Positions 46,421 through 54,622 of a stretch of 64,000 bases of DNA are shown piece after piece. A model generated the notes under the pieces. The model did not search any database. It was not told the origin of the DNA and saw only the letters and a list, made by a program, of their open reading frames with translations. The stretch lies in contig NZ_JAKTNR010000004.1 in assembly GCF_022760855.1 (NCBI RefSeq), positions 186,001 to 250,000 on the forward strand, written 5' to 3'. Source of the DNA: Thermus albus. GTDB taxonomy: Bacteria > Deinococcota > Deinococci > Deinococcales > Thermaceae. The position numbers and the translations under genes were made by a program. Numbering within the stretch: position 1 is the first letter of the stretch; the number at the start of each line of letters is the position of its first letter.

Positions 46421-48145
46421 TTGAAACGCGGCCTTAACGTTCCGGTTTACGCCCTGCCCCTTTTTGGCCGGGCACGTGTACTTTTCCGGGGGACGGAGCT
46501 GCGGGTTTCCCATAAGGGACTGGCCTTGCTCTATTACTTGGCCCTGGAGGGGCCCACCTCTAGGGCCCGCCTGGCCGACCTGCTTTACGGCCATGGGGCA
46601 GGTTTGCAGAACCTGCGGGTGGAGCTGCACCGCCTGGCCCAGGCCCTGGGACGGGAGGTTTTCCCCAAGGGGCAGGATCCGCTAGTTTTGCCCCCTTGGC
46701 TGAAGCTGGAAACCTCAGGGCACGGGGAGATCCTGGAGGGACTGGAGGAGGTGGAGGGCCTGTGGGAGTGGGTGCAGGAGGTGCGCACCCGTCACGAGGC
46801 CTTTCCTGGCCCGACCTGCCGCCAGGGGCTTTTGCGGGAGCTTTCCGCCTTGCGCCCTCCCTTTCTTCTGGTTTTGAAGGGTCGGCTTGGGGCAGGCCCG
46901 CGCCAGCTGGCCCAGGAGCTGGCGCGGGTTTTGGGCTTGGCCTTTCACCAGAACCTGCGCCCGGAAGGGTTGGTCTACCTGGAGGCTCCCTATCCCCAGG
47001 TGCCCTTGCGGGAACTTTTGCGCTCCAAGGCTTTTTTGATCCTGAGACTAGACCCCGGGGAGGAGCCCCGCTTCTTCCTGGAGCTTAGGGCCAGCTATCC
47101 CGTGGAGCGCATGCGGGTACTGGAGCTCTCCCCGCTATCTTGGCTCGAGGCCAGGCAGGGGCTCTTGACCGAATACGGCTTTCCGCAAGCCGCCAGGGCC
47201 TACTTCCTGGCGGGGGGACAGCCGGAATGGATCCCTGAATGGCTGGCATCGTCCAACCTTCCGCAGCGCCTCCTGGCCCAACTTCGCCTGCAGGCCCGGT
47301 GGCTTAGCGAGCCGGCCCGCGTAGCCCTGGAGTGGCTTTCCGTGGCCCCAGGGCCCATTCCCGAACAGGTTTTGGACGCTTTCGCGGCGTTGCCTTACCT
47401 GGATGAGTTGGAGCGGAAAGGGTGGTTGGTTTATCGGGAAGGAGAGGGTTACCGCTTTGCCAAGGAGGCGGAGCGCCGCTTTTTTTATTCCACCTTGCCC
47501 CCGGGCCGACGGCGCGAGCTTCACGAACGAGCGGCCACCGCTTTGGCCCTTGCTGGTTGCAGGCGGGAGGAGGCCCTGCACCGAAGGGCCTTGGGAGAAG
47601 AGTACGAAAGCCTCCTTGATTCCCCCTTACGCCAGGCCCTCTTGGGGGAAGGTAAGAGTGTTGGGAAAAGGGTACTAGGGCGGGAGCTGGCCCTGCTGGT
47701 GCAGGGTGGTGAGGGAGTATTTCCCATGGAGCAAGGGTTTGGTCTGGCCCTGTTGGAACCAGGGGATACCGCCCACCTGGACCTCGCCTCTTGGGAAGAG
47801 GAGGCGGTGTTGGAGCTGGTGGGGCAGGCTTACGCTCCCCAGGGTTCTTGGGGCCTCCTTTTGCTCGTCAGGGGAGTCCGGAGCGAAGGGTATATCCGCT
47901 TGGAGGAAAGCTTCACCCACCGCATCCTTCTTCCCCCTGGCCCTATCCGCCTAAAGTTTTGGGGTCTTGGGGTGGCGGAGTTCGCCTTGCGGGCCTATAG
48001 GGTCCGGCAGGAAGGGGGAAGAGCGTTGGGCAAAGGGCTGGTGGAGGTCTGGAACCTAGCGGCGAAGGAAGGCGAGGAGGTTCCAAAGCAGGGTGAAAAG
48101 AAGGGAGAGGACCAAGGTAGAGGCGATTGGGATGTACACCTTTAG
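46421..48145 (+). CDS. SARP-like transcriptional activator with degenerate STAND-type NTPase domain
   Basis: The 574 residues start with a winged-helix domain in SARP order (FGRARVLFRGTELRVSHKG, LALLYYLALEGPTSRARLAD, NLRVELHRLAQALG; about 10-85). An ATPase-like region follows (about 145-330), but the P-loop reads GRLGAGPRQL, without the GK[S/T]. Leu-rich helices and a beta-rich C-terminal part come last. It likely activates the divergent exported-protein operon without ATP hydrolysis. The TTG start has AAGGAAGG seven bases before it. A longer frame to 46184 overlaps the divergent gene. Its last 90 bases overlap the convergent DUF2905 gene. Confidence 0.7.
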   Translation: MKRGLNVPVYALPLFGRARVLFRGTELRVSHKGLALLYYLALEGPTSRARLADLLYGHGAGLQNLRVELHRLAQALGREVFPKGQDPLVLPPWLKLETSGHGEILEGLEEVEGLWEWVQEVRTRHEAFPGPTCRQGLLRELSALRPPFLLVLKGRLGAGPRQLAQELARVLGLAFHQNLRPEGLVYLEAPYPQVPLRELLRSKAFLILRLDPGEEPRFFLELRASYPVERMRVLELSPLSWLEARQGLLTEYGFPQAARAYFLAGGQPEWIPEWLASSNLPQRLLAQLRLQARWLSEPARVALEWLSVAPGPIPEQVLDAFAALPYLDELERKGWLVYREGEGYRFAKEAERRFFYSTLPPGRRRELHERAATALALAGCRREEALHRRALGEEYESLLDSPLRQALLGEGKSVGKRVLGRELALLVQGGEGVFPMEQGFGLALLEPGDTAHLDLASWEEEAVLELVGQAYAPQGSWGLLLLVRGVRSEGYIRLEESFTHRILLPPGPIRLKFWGLGVAEFALRAYRVRQEGGRALGKGLVEVWNLAAKEGEEVPKQGEKKGEDQGRGDWDVHL

Positions 48146-48277
48146 CCCCTCCCGCTCAATGCGGATGTCCCCCGGCAGGTGGCCGAACCAGGAGAAGAGC
48201 TTGGGGGCGTAGAGGAAAAGGAGGCCCAGGAGAACCAGAAGGAAGCCTAGGAAGAGCAATGTCTTTCCCGCTTCCAC
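48056..48277 (-). CDS. DUF2905-family small membrane protein
   Basis: The 73 residues hold two membrane helices (about 7-28 and 48-68). Between them lies the conserved loop FSWFGHLPGDIRIEREG with PGDI, the DUF2905 mark. Function is unknown; the family is common in thermophiles and Firmicutes. It is convergent with, and overlaps by 90 bases, the 3' end of the activator gene. Because DUF2905 is a recognised family, it is the safer of the two overlapping calls. Confidence 0.85.
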   Translation of the reverse strand: MEAGKTLLFLGFLLVLLGLLFLYAPKLFSWFGHLPGDIRIEREGLKVYIPIASTLVLSLLFTLLWNLLAFLRR

Positions 48278-48341
48278 TCCTCACCTCCCCAAGGGTCCAT
48301 AGCCTGCCAAAGGGCATTATCGCAAGGCTGGGGCCGGGCCT

Positions 48342-49355
48342 TCAAGAGGGCTTGCTCCGGGGCCTTCTTCCCTTGGCTGGGGTGGGATTCTTGGCGTGAG
48401 GTCCGGGAAGGGATGGGTCCACTAGGGCCTGGAGGTACCGGCGGACCAGCTCGGTACGACGCCGGCTTTGGGTCTTGGCCAGGATGCTTTTGATGTGGTT
48501 CTTCACGGTGTTAAGGCTGATTCCTAGGGTAGCGGCGATCTTTTTGTTATCGGTTCCCTCGGCCACCAGGGCCAGGATTTGCCACTCCCGTTGGGTTAAG
48601 GAGTTGAGGGCCCCGAGATCCTCGGACTCCATGGGCCCCTGGCCATGATCCTCCCTATCCCCCCACCCTCCGTCCGCGGCCCAAAGGAGTCCCAGGAGGT
48701 CTCTTGTGCCCACGTTTCTAAGACCCCTTACCAACAAAAAGGGGCTTTCCGGGTGGCTTCCAGGGAAGACGTGGTAATACTTCCCGTTATAGACCAGGTC
48801 AAAGGGCAAGGGGGCCGCCATGGCCTCCCGTACCTTTTGGACCAGGGGAGCAAGGCCACCCCCTTCCCGGGGCTCCAGCCAGCACACCTCCTCCAAAGCG
48901 TAAGCCCTCTTGAGGAGGCCGGCCACGTAGCGTTGGTAGCCCTCTTTGCCCAGGCTCTGGAATAGGCTCCGGAAGAGCCGCCTGCTGGGGAAGGACCAAG
49001 GCGGAGAGGCCTCGGGTGCGGGTTCCTTGGGCAAGGGTTCCATCCGGAGTAACAAAAAGGACGCAAAACCGTCTAGACCCACGATGTGGGCGTGGCACAG
49101 GATGGCTTGGCTCAGGTCCTGGGTGAGCCAGATGCCCACCTCCCCGGCCTGGTAACAGAAGGCCAGGTCCCAGCAACAAGGGGTGCGGTCCGAGGAGAAG
49201 GCGGGCTGGAAAACCTCCAGACAAAGAGGATCCTCCTCGCCGAGGTGGGCAAGCCTTTGGAAGCTAGGGGTGGCGTAGAGGATGCGCCGGCCCTTTCCGA
49301 TCAAGGCCAGGGGCTCGAGGACCGAGCCAAGCACCTCCAGCAAAAAGCGATCCAT
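48342..49355 (-). CDS. LuxR-family regulator with a Cys-rich PAS-like N-terminus
   Basis: The 337 residues have a PAS-like N-terminal domain (about 1-120) with Cys at 45, 60, 61, 67 and 87. A middle region follows, then a LuxR-type helix-turn-helix (about 255-312: LTQREWQILALVAEGTDN, then KKIAATLGISLNTVKNHIKS). The Lys/Arg/Pro-rich tail is probably disordered. The cysteine cluster suggests a metal, Fe-S or redox sensor. It is divergent from the Rieske/molybdopterin genes, so it is a good candidate for their regulator. This is inference from context. Confidence 0.8.
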   Translation of the reverse strand: MDRFLLEVLGSVLEPLALIGKGRRILYATPSFQRLAHLGEEDPLCLEVFQPAFSSDRTPCCWDLAFCYQAGEVGIWLTQDLSQAILCHAHIVGLDGFASFLLLRMEPLPKEPAPEASPPWSFPSRRLFRSLFQSLGKEGYQRYVAGLLKRAYALEEVCWLEPREGGGLAPLVQKVREAMAAPLPFDLVYNGKYYHVFPGSHPESPFLLVRGLRNVGTRDLLGLLWAADGGWGDREDHGQGPMESEDLGALNSLTQREWQILALVAEGTDNKKIAATLGISLNTVKNHIKSILAKTQSRRRTELVRRYLQALVDPSLPGPHAKNPTPAKGRRPRSKPS

Positions 49356-49621
49356 TAGGGAACCCCCTCATCCGTTGCTAGCTTTGCTTATGAACCCTAC
49401 CCCCTGGGACTGCCACCCAAGCGTTTCTCGGTTACGCCCTAAGTTCTTCTTATCAGCCTTTGGGACATTTGTCAATGCACTTTTAGCCACGAAAGGCAAC
49501 TTCTGGGCTAGCCCCAAAGGGCTATATAGCTCCCCGTTTCACAAGCCGCTCCTGGCCCAAAGGGGGCTTGTTCCCCGCCTCGGCCTCCACCTAGATTTGG
49601 GTCGGAAAGGAGGTGGCCTAA
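49356..49621. promoter_or_regulatory. Divergent control region of the LuxR and AioBA-like genes
   Basis: The 266 bases are less GC-rich than the genes. A palindromic GCTATATAGC (about 49519-49528) contains TATATA and could be a -10 box or operator for the Rieske gene. ACAAGCC and GGCTTGT (about 49541-49574) form a 7-bp stem in its leader. GGAGGTGG precedes the Rieske ATG. I see no classic FNR or CRP site. Confidence 0.4.
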
Positions 49622-50083
49622 ATGGTGGTTAGCAGGCGAAAGGCTTTGGTCTATCTGGGTGTTGCCGGGGCGCCGGTGGCCATGAGGAAGGTGTTTGCCC
49701 AAGGGGAGCGGGTGAGGGTGGCGGACCTGGCGGGCCTGGTTCCCCTCCAGCCTGTGAGCTTTAGCTACCCGGACGAGGGTTCCCCGGCCATCCTCCTGGA
49801 CATGGGCCGGCCCACCTACATGGGGGTGGGTCCCAAAAAGTCCATCGTGGCCTACTCTGCCCTTTGCCAGCACATGGGTTGCCCTACGGCCTTTGATCCC
49901 AAGGAGAAGCTTTTGGTCTGCCCTTGCCACATGAGCCTCTACGACCCTTCCCGGGGCGGTCTTTGCCTCGAGGGCCCGTCCATAAGCCGGCTTCCCCGGA
50001 TTGTCCTAGAGGTGGCCGGAGGCAGCGTTTATGCCGTGGGCGTGGCCTACGGCCTCATCTACGGAAGAGCCAGCAACGCCTGA
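49622..50083 (+). CDS. Rieske [2Fe-2S] subunit, arsenite-oxidase (AioB) family
   Basis: The 153 residues start with a twin-arginine signal (VSRRKALVYLGVAGAPVA). The Rieske ligands are CQHMGC near residue 83-88 and CPCHMS near 101-106, i.e. two Cys, two His and the extra cysteine pair that can form a disulfide. In AioBA the small subunit passes electrons from the Mo enzyme to cytochrome c or other acceptors. It is exported folded by Tat together with the large subunit, whose gene starts 12 bases later. Confidence 0.85.
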   Translation: MVVSRRKALVYLGVAGAPVAMRKVFAQGERVRVADLAGLVPLQPVSFSYPDEGSPAILLDMGRPTYMGVGPKKSIVAYSALCQHMGCPTAFDPKEKLLVCPCHMSLYDPSRGGLCLEGPSISRLPRIVLEVAGGSVYAVGVAYGLIYGRASNA

Positions 50084-50094
50084 GGAGGTAGGGC

Positions 50095-52374
50095 ATGGAT
50101 AGAAGAAAGTTCCTCAAATCCTCGTTGGTGGGCTCGGGGGTCCTGCCCCTTCTCACCTGGGAAGAGGCCAAGGCCTTTAGCCTGGATGCCGAAAAGCCCC
50201 TGGAGGCCCTCGAGCTTCCTCCGGACGACGCCCAGGTGTTCAACCTCACCTGCCAGTACTGCATGGTGCAATGCGGGTACAAGGCCTACGTGTGGGAGCC
50301 GGGCAAGGGCAAGAAGCCTGCAGGCAGCTACACCACGCCCCTTTCCGGGGAATGGGTGCACCCTAGCTTCGTGAACCGGGTTTGGAAGGACGGCCGTGAG
50401 GTGATGGTGGCCATCGTCCCAGACAGGGAATGCGTCATCAACCAGGGGGATTATTCCGTAAGGGGTGGAGGGAATGCCACCACCCTTTATACTCCCAGGT
50501 CCCAGGAGGTGGCGGCCAAGCGGTTGGCTTACCCTTTGGTGCGGCTAAAAGGCAAGGACTCCCCCCTCACCCGGGTTTCTTGGGATGAAGCTGCGGAGTT
50601 CGTCGCCGAGCGGTTTACCAGGATCAAGGAGCAGTCCGGGCCTGATGCCCTAGGCATGGTCTTTGGGGACTGGCTTTGGACCCTACCCACCTACGCCATC
50701 CTCAAGTTCTGGTTCAAGGGCCTAGGCTCTTCCTCCTATGCGGGTAACGGCTGGTTCTTTGACGAGGAAAGCGCCGGCATCTCGGCGGCCTTTGGCACGG
50801 GCACCCGGAGCTTCACCGTGGAGGACTTTGAGGTCACCAAGCTCCTGGTCACCGCTGGCACCAACCTGCACAACAACGGCAGCATCTGGTGGCACCGCTT
50901 CTACCTCAAAAACCTGGCCCCGGGGAACGCCAAGCACATTGACATCGACCCCCGGCGCACCTTCCAGGCCCAGATGGCGGAGAAGCACGGGGGCCTCCAC
51001 CTGCAGATCCGGCCCGGCACCGACCCCATCTTGGTGGGAGCCCTAATAAGGCTAGTCCTGGAGCGGGACGCCTACGACAAGGAGTTTGTAAAGAAGCACG
51101 TGACGGGCTTTGACCGGGTGGTGGAAACGGTAAGGGACCCCAAGTTTTCCCTGGAAAGCGCCGTTAAGACCACCGGAATACCCCGAGAGAAGATTCTTAA
51201 GGCCCTCGAGCTCCTCATTGAGAACAAGGGCCAGACCATGCTCCTCCACGAAAAGGGGCTCATTCACCAGATGGCGGCCTTTGAGGCCCAGCACGCCTAT
51301 GCGGTGCTGGGAATCCTTCTGGGCAACGTGGGGAAGCCGGGGGCCTGCGTCTCCCGTTCGGGAGGGCACCCTAAAGGCACCTTCGCCTGGCCCGAGGAAC
51401 CCCCTTCCCGGGCGGAGAACCTCAACATTTATGAGGGGTTGGAGAAAGGGAAGGTCAAGGCCCTTTGGGCCTACGGCTGCAACATCTTCAAGCAACTGCC
51501 TACACTAAGCCGCTTCCGGCCCCTGATGGAGAAGACTTTCCTGGTGGTTTCCGACCGCATCCACACCGAGATGGACGCTGCTGCCGACGTGATCCTGCCC
51601 GCCGCTACCTGGGGCGAGGCGGACCTCATCCTGGCCAGCGAGGACCGCAGGGTGCGGATCCTTCAAAAGTTCATGGATCCTCCCGGCGAGGCCCGGCCCG
51701 ATTGGGAGCACGTGGTTCTAGTGGCCAAGAAGATGGGGATTCCCGGCTTTGATTGGAAAAACCCCCGGGAGATTTGGGACGAGATCCGGTCGCAAAACGA
51801 CTGGGTCAAGGAGATGGACTGGGATAGCCTCCTGAAGGCGGGTACCAACGGCCTCCGCTACCCCATGGTGAACGGCAGGTCGCCCGAAAGGTTGTATTCC
51901 GATGAGATGGAGGCCCTTTTGGGCCGGCGCTTCTTCACCAAGGACAACAAGGTCCATGTGGAGAAGTTTGCGGCGCTCAAGGATTTTGACCTTCGCAAGT
52001 ACGAATGGGGGGAGGTGAGCACCCGCTACCCCTTGATGGCCATTGACTTCCGGCTCAACGAGCTTTGGAACACGGGGTATACCTACTGGGATACCCCTGG
52101 CGTGTACGAGAGGACGCCTGATGCCTACCTTCTCATCAACCCCCTGGACGCCCGGGCCCGGGGCATAAAAAACGGCCAATGGGTGGTTCTGGAATCCCCT
52201 TACGGCAAGTGCAAAGCGGTGGCCCGGGTGACCGACGAGGTCCGCCCCGGGGTGGTGGCCATGCCGGCCCTCTTCCCCAAGCCCGACCAGGAGTTCAACT
52301 ACGCCACCCGGCCTACCCCCACCACCGACGGCAGCGTGGATACCATGGTGGCCTGCGAGGTCTACGGGGTTTAG
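50095..52374 (+). CDS. Molybdopterin oxidoreductase, arsenite-oxidase (AioA) family large subunit
   Basis: The 759 residues begin MDRRKFLKSS, a Tat-type signal. The Fe-S motif CQYCMVQC (Cys53, 56, 60) is followed at the fourth-ligand position by Ser121 in SVRGGGN, as in AioA, so a 3Fe-4S cluster is likely. RSGGH (Arg421, His425) matches the AioA arsenite-pocket Arg and His by spacing. The more N-terminal pocket region reads DEESAGISAAF and seems to lack the AioA His. Bis-MGD-binding features (VSDRIHTEMDAAADVILPAATW, here VSDRIHTEMDAAAD) are present. Substrate could be arsenite, iodate or another oxyanion. Confidence 0.85.
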   Translation: MDRRKFLKSSLVGSGVLPLLTWEEAKAFSLDAEKPLEALELPPDDAQVFNLTCQYCMVQCGYKAYVWEPGKGKKPAGSYTTPLSGEWVHPSFVNRVWKDGREVMVAIVPDRECVINQGDYSVRGGGNATTLYTPRSQEVAAKRLAYPLVRLKGKDSPLTRVSWDEAAEFVAERFTRIKEQSGPDALGMVFGDWLWTLPTYAILKFWFKGLGSSSYAGNGWFFDEESAGISAAFGTGTRSFTVEDFEVTKLLVTAGTNLHNNGSIWWHRFYLKNLAPGNAKHIDIDPRRTFQAQMAEKHGGLHLQIRPGTDPILVGALIRLVLERDAYDKEFVKKHVTGFDRVVETVRDPKFSLESAVKTTGIPREKILKALELLIENKGQTMLLHEKGLIHQMAAFEAQHAYAVLGILLGNVGKPGACVSRSGGHPKGTFAWPEEPPSRAENLNIYEGLEKGKVKALWAYGCNIFKQLPTLSRFRPLMEKTFLVVSDRIHTEMDAAADVILPAATWGEADLILASEDRRVRILQKFMDPPGEARPDWEHVVLVAKKMGIPGFDWKNPREIWDEIRSQNDWVKEMDWDSLLKAGTNGLRYPMVNGRSPERLYSDEMEALLGRRFFTKDNKVHVEKFAALKDFDLRKYEWGEVSTRYPLMAIDFRLNELWNTGYTYWDTPGVYERTPDAYLLINPLDARARGIKNGQWVVLESPYGKCKAVARVTDEVRPGVVAMPALFPKPDQEFNYATRPTPTTDGSVDTMVACEVYGV

Positions 52375-52386
52375 CCCCGGGCCTAA

Positions 52387-52420
52387 AGAGCGCTCCTGGG
52401 TTTTCCCAGGGGCGCTCTTC
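52387..52420. terminator. Bidirectional hairpin between AioA-like and glucokinase genes
   Basis: AAGAGCGCTCCTGGG and CCCAGGGGCGCTCTT pair over 15 positions (one G-T) with a TTTT loop. It sits between two convergent genes and probably ends both transcripts. Confidence 0.7.
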
Positions 52421-52421
52421 C

Positions 52422-53330
52422 TCACTGGCCTTTGCCTCGTACCGCCAGATGGGCGGTGAGGGCGGCGCCCAAAAGCCCAGCTTCTCCGCCCAGAAGGGCC
52501 CGGCGCAGAGGGGGCACCTCCCAGCCCGAGAGGTAGTGCCGGTAGGCCTCCTCCAGGGTTTCCCAGTACGCCGGGGGAGCGTTTAGGGCTAGCCCCCCGC
52601 CCACCACCACCACCCCGGGGTCAAAGGCCTTCACCAGGCTGGCGAGGCCGATGCCCACGTAGCGGGCCGCTTGGAGGAGGATGCGCCTGGCCTTGGGTTC
52701 CCCTTCCGCAAAGAGCTGGAAAAGCTCTTTGGTATCCACCTTGCGGTTGTAGGCGTAGGAGGCTTCCCTTTCCAAGGCCCTGCCGGCGGCCAGGGCCTCG
52801 AGGCACCCCTCCAACCCGCACCCGCATGCCGGTCCTCCGGGAAGCAGGGTGATGTGCCCAAGCTCTCCCCCTTGCCCCCTTTCCCCCCTTAAGACCCGCC
52901 CCCCCAGGACCACCCCGCCCCCGATGCCCGTGGAAACGGTGAGGAAGAGGGAGCTAGCCTCCCCCCGGGCCGCTCCCAGATGGTGCTCGGCCAAGGCGGC
53001 GGCGTTGGCGTCGTTTTCCAGATACACGGGCCTCCTTGTGGCCTCCTCCAGAAGTCGGCGGATGGGGAAGTCCAAGAGACCCCGGATGTTGGGGGTGAAG
53101 CGGATGATCCCCTCCTTGAAGTCCAAGGGTCCCGGGGTGCCCAGGCCGATGGCTAAAGCCCGCGCCCCGGCTTCCCTTTCTGCCCTTTCCACCCCTTCGG
53201 CCAGGGCCTCTACCACCGCCATGCCGCCTTCCTCGGGGGTAGGGAGGACCACCTTGGAAAGAAGCTTCTCGCCGTCAAAAACCCCGGCGGCGATCTTGGT
53301 ACCCCCCAGGTCCAGGCCCACCACGGTCAT
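52422..53330 (-). CDS. glcK: ROK-family glucokinase
   Basis: The 302 residues begin MTVVGLDLGGTKIAAGVFDG (phosphate 1 loop) and contain IGLGTPGPLD, VYLENDANAAALAEHHLGAA with the catalytic Asp, TGIGGGVVLGG and the ROK zinc site GHITLLPGG..CGCGLEGCLEA. Length equals the characterised Thermus glucokinase. It phosphorylates glucose, and some members also mannose, with ATP. The frame is open to 53585, but the ATG at 53330 is the natural start and overlaps the DUF2007 stop by four bases. Confidence 0.93.
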   Translation of the reverse strand: MTVVGLDLGGTKIAAGVFDGEKLLSKVVLPTPEEGGMAVVEALAEGVERAEREAGARALAIGLGTPGPLDFKEGIIRFTPNIRGLLDFPIRRLLEEATRRPVYLENDANAAALAEHHLGAARGEASSLFLTVSTGIGGGVVLGGRVLRGERGQGGELGHITLLPGGPACGCGLEGCLEALAAGRALEREASYAYNRKVDTKELFQLFAEGEPKARRILLQAARYVGIGLASLVKAFDPGVVVVGGGLALNAPPAYWETLEEAYRHYLSGWEVPPLRRALLGGEAGLLGAALTAHLAVRGKGQ

Positions 53331-53563
53331 GGAATTCCCTCCTCCAGAATCGCTTCGGCTTCCCCCAAAAAGGCCTCGGGTACCCATAGGTTCACATCCC
53401 CCATATAGGTGCCCAAGGCGGCCTCGGGAAGACCGGAAAAGGGGGTTTCCAGGAACACGGGGATGCCCTGGGCCTCGAGCCTCACCTTCACCCCCTCGGC
53501 CACGGGCCGGGGGGCGGTGAGGAGTTTGCGGTAAGAGGTGCCGGCCATTAAGCGGCGTTCCAT
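53327..53563 (-). CDS. DUF2007-like small protein
   Basis: The 78 residues (SYRKLLTAPRPVAEGVKV, GIPVFLETPFSGLPEA, VNLWVPEAFLGEAEAILEE) follow the ferredoxin-like alternation of DUF2007 putative signal-transducing proteins. These often occur with metabolic enzymes, with no known ligand. It is coupled on both sides: its start is within the end of the M20 peptidase gene, and its stop overlaps the glucokinase start. Confidence 0.75.
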   Translation of the reverse strand: MERRLMAGTSYRKLLTAPRPVAEGVKVRLEAQGIPVFLETPFSGLPEAALGTYMGDVNLWVPEAFLGEAEAILEEGIP

Positions 53564-54618
53564 AGGGCCTCCACCAGGCGCACATAGTCTTGGGCGGCCC
53601 TTTCCACCTCCCTTAAGGGGATGTGCTCCCTAGGGGTGTGGGCCAGGGCGGGGTCCCCAGGGCCATAGCCCAACACAGGGGCTTTGGCCCCCAGGTAGGG
53701 AGCATCGGTGGTGAAGGGCCAAAGGCCCGCCTTCCCCTGGCCCAAGGCCTCAAGGGCGGCGAGGAGCAAGGGATGATCCTCGGGCAGGCGGTAGGGGGGC
53801 CAGAGGGCAGGGATGACGAGGCGCACCTCCCCCGAGGCCCGCTCCTCTTCTGGGATGTAAACGGAGGCATCCCCCAAGGCCCTAAGCCTCTCCAAAAGAG
53901 CTTCCAGGTCCGCCTCGGGTTCGTAGCGTACGTCCAGGTAAAGCCGCACCACCCCCGGGGTCTGGTTCTTGGCCCCGGGGTAGGTGTCCACCCGGGTGGG
54001 GGTAAGTTTAAGGTCCGCGGGAAGGGGAAGATCCCTGAGGGCCAAAAGGTATTCCCCCAGGCCAAAAAGGGGGTTCTCCGGGCCCGAAAGGGCGGCGTGG
54101 GCCTCCTCCCCCTCAAAGTCAGCCCAGACCTCAGCCCGGCCCCGGTGGCCCCGCATGAGCCTTCTTCCCGAGGGTTCCCCTAGGATAAAGGCCAAGGGGG
54201 AAAGCCTTTCCGCCGCGTAGCGGCTTCCTAGGCCCCCCACCTCCTCCTGCACCGTGGCCAAGAAGCGCACCCGCCCCTTCAAGGGCCCTTGGGAAAGGGC
54301 CTCCAGGGCCAGGAGCATGGCCACCAGGGGGCCTTTCATGTCCACTGCCCCCCGGCCCCAGACGGCCTCCTGGGCCACGGCCCCTTGGGGGTAGGCCCAG
54401 TGGCTGGGGTCCCCCACGGGGACCACGTCCAGGTGGCCGGTCAGGACCACCTCGGGTTCCTTTTCCCCCAGCAGGGCCTCTACGTTTCCCGCCTCGTCCA
54501 GGATGGCGGGGAGTCCCATTCCCTTTAGGGCCTCGAGGATCAAGCCCGCGGCCTCCCCTTCCTGCCCCGGAAGGCTTTCCGCCTGGATGAGGCGGGAAAG
54601 AAGCCGTACCCAGTCCAC
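53548..54618 (-). CDS. M20-family metallopeptidase / deacylase
   Basis: The 356 residues carry the M20 di-zinc site: TGHLDVVPVGD (His, Asp), GRGAVDMKGPL (bridging Asp), TVQEEVGGLGS (catalytic Glu and ligand), LGEPSG and the C-terminal HTPREHIPL His. M20 enzymes cleave N-acyl groups or small peptides. The nearest candidates are LysK-type acetyl-lysine deacetylases, DapE/ArgE and carboxypeptidases. I cannot choose, because no lysine or arginine genes are nearby. The gene is co-transcribed with DUF2007 and glcK. Confidence 0.85.
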   Translation of the reverse strand: MDWVRLLSRLIQAESLPGQEGEAAGLILEALKGMGLPAILDEAGNVEALLGEKEPEVVLTGHLDVVPVGDPSHWAYPQGAVAQEAVWGRGAVDMKGPLVAMLLALEALSQGPLKGRVRFLATVQEEVGGLGSRYAAERLSPLAFILGEPSGRRLMRGHRGRAEVWADFEGEEAHAALSGPENPLFGLGEYLLALRDLPLPADLKLTPTRVDTYPGAKNQTPGVVRLYLDVRYEPEADLEALLERLRALGDASVYIPEEERASGEVRLVIPALWPPYRLPEDHPLLLAALEALGQGKAGLWPFTTDAPYLGAKAPVLGYGPGDPALAHTPREHIPLREVERAAQDYVRLVEALWNAA

Positions 54619-54622
54619 GCCC

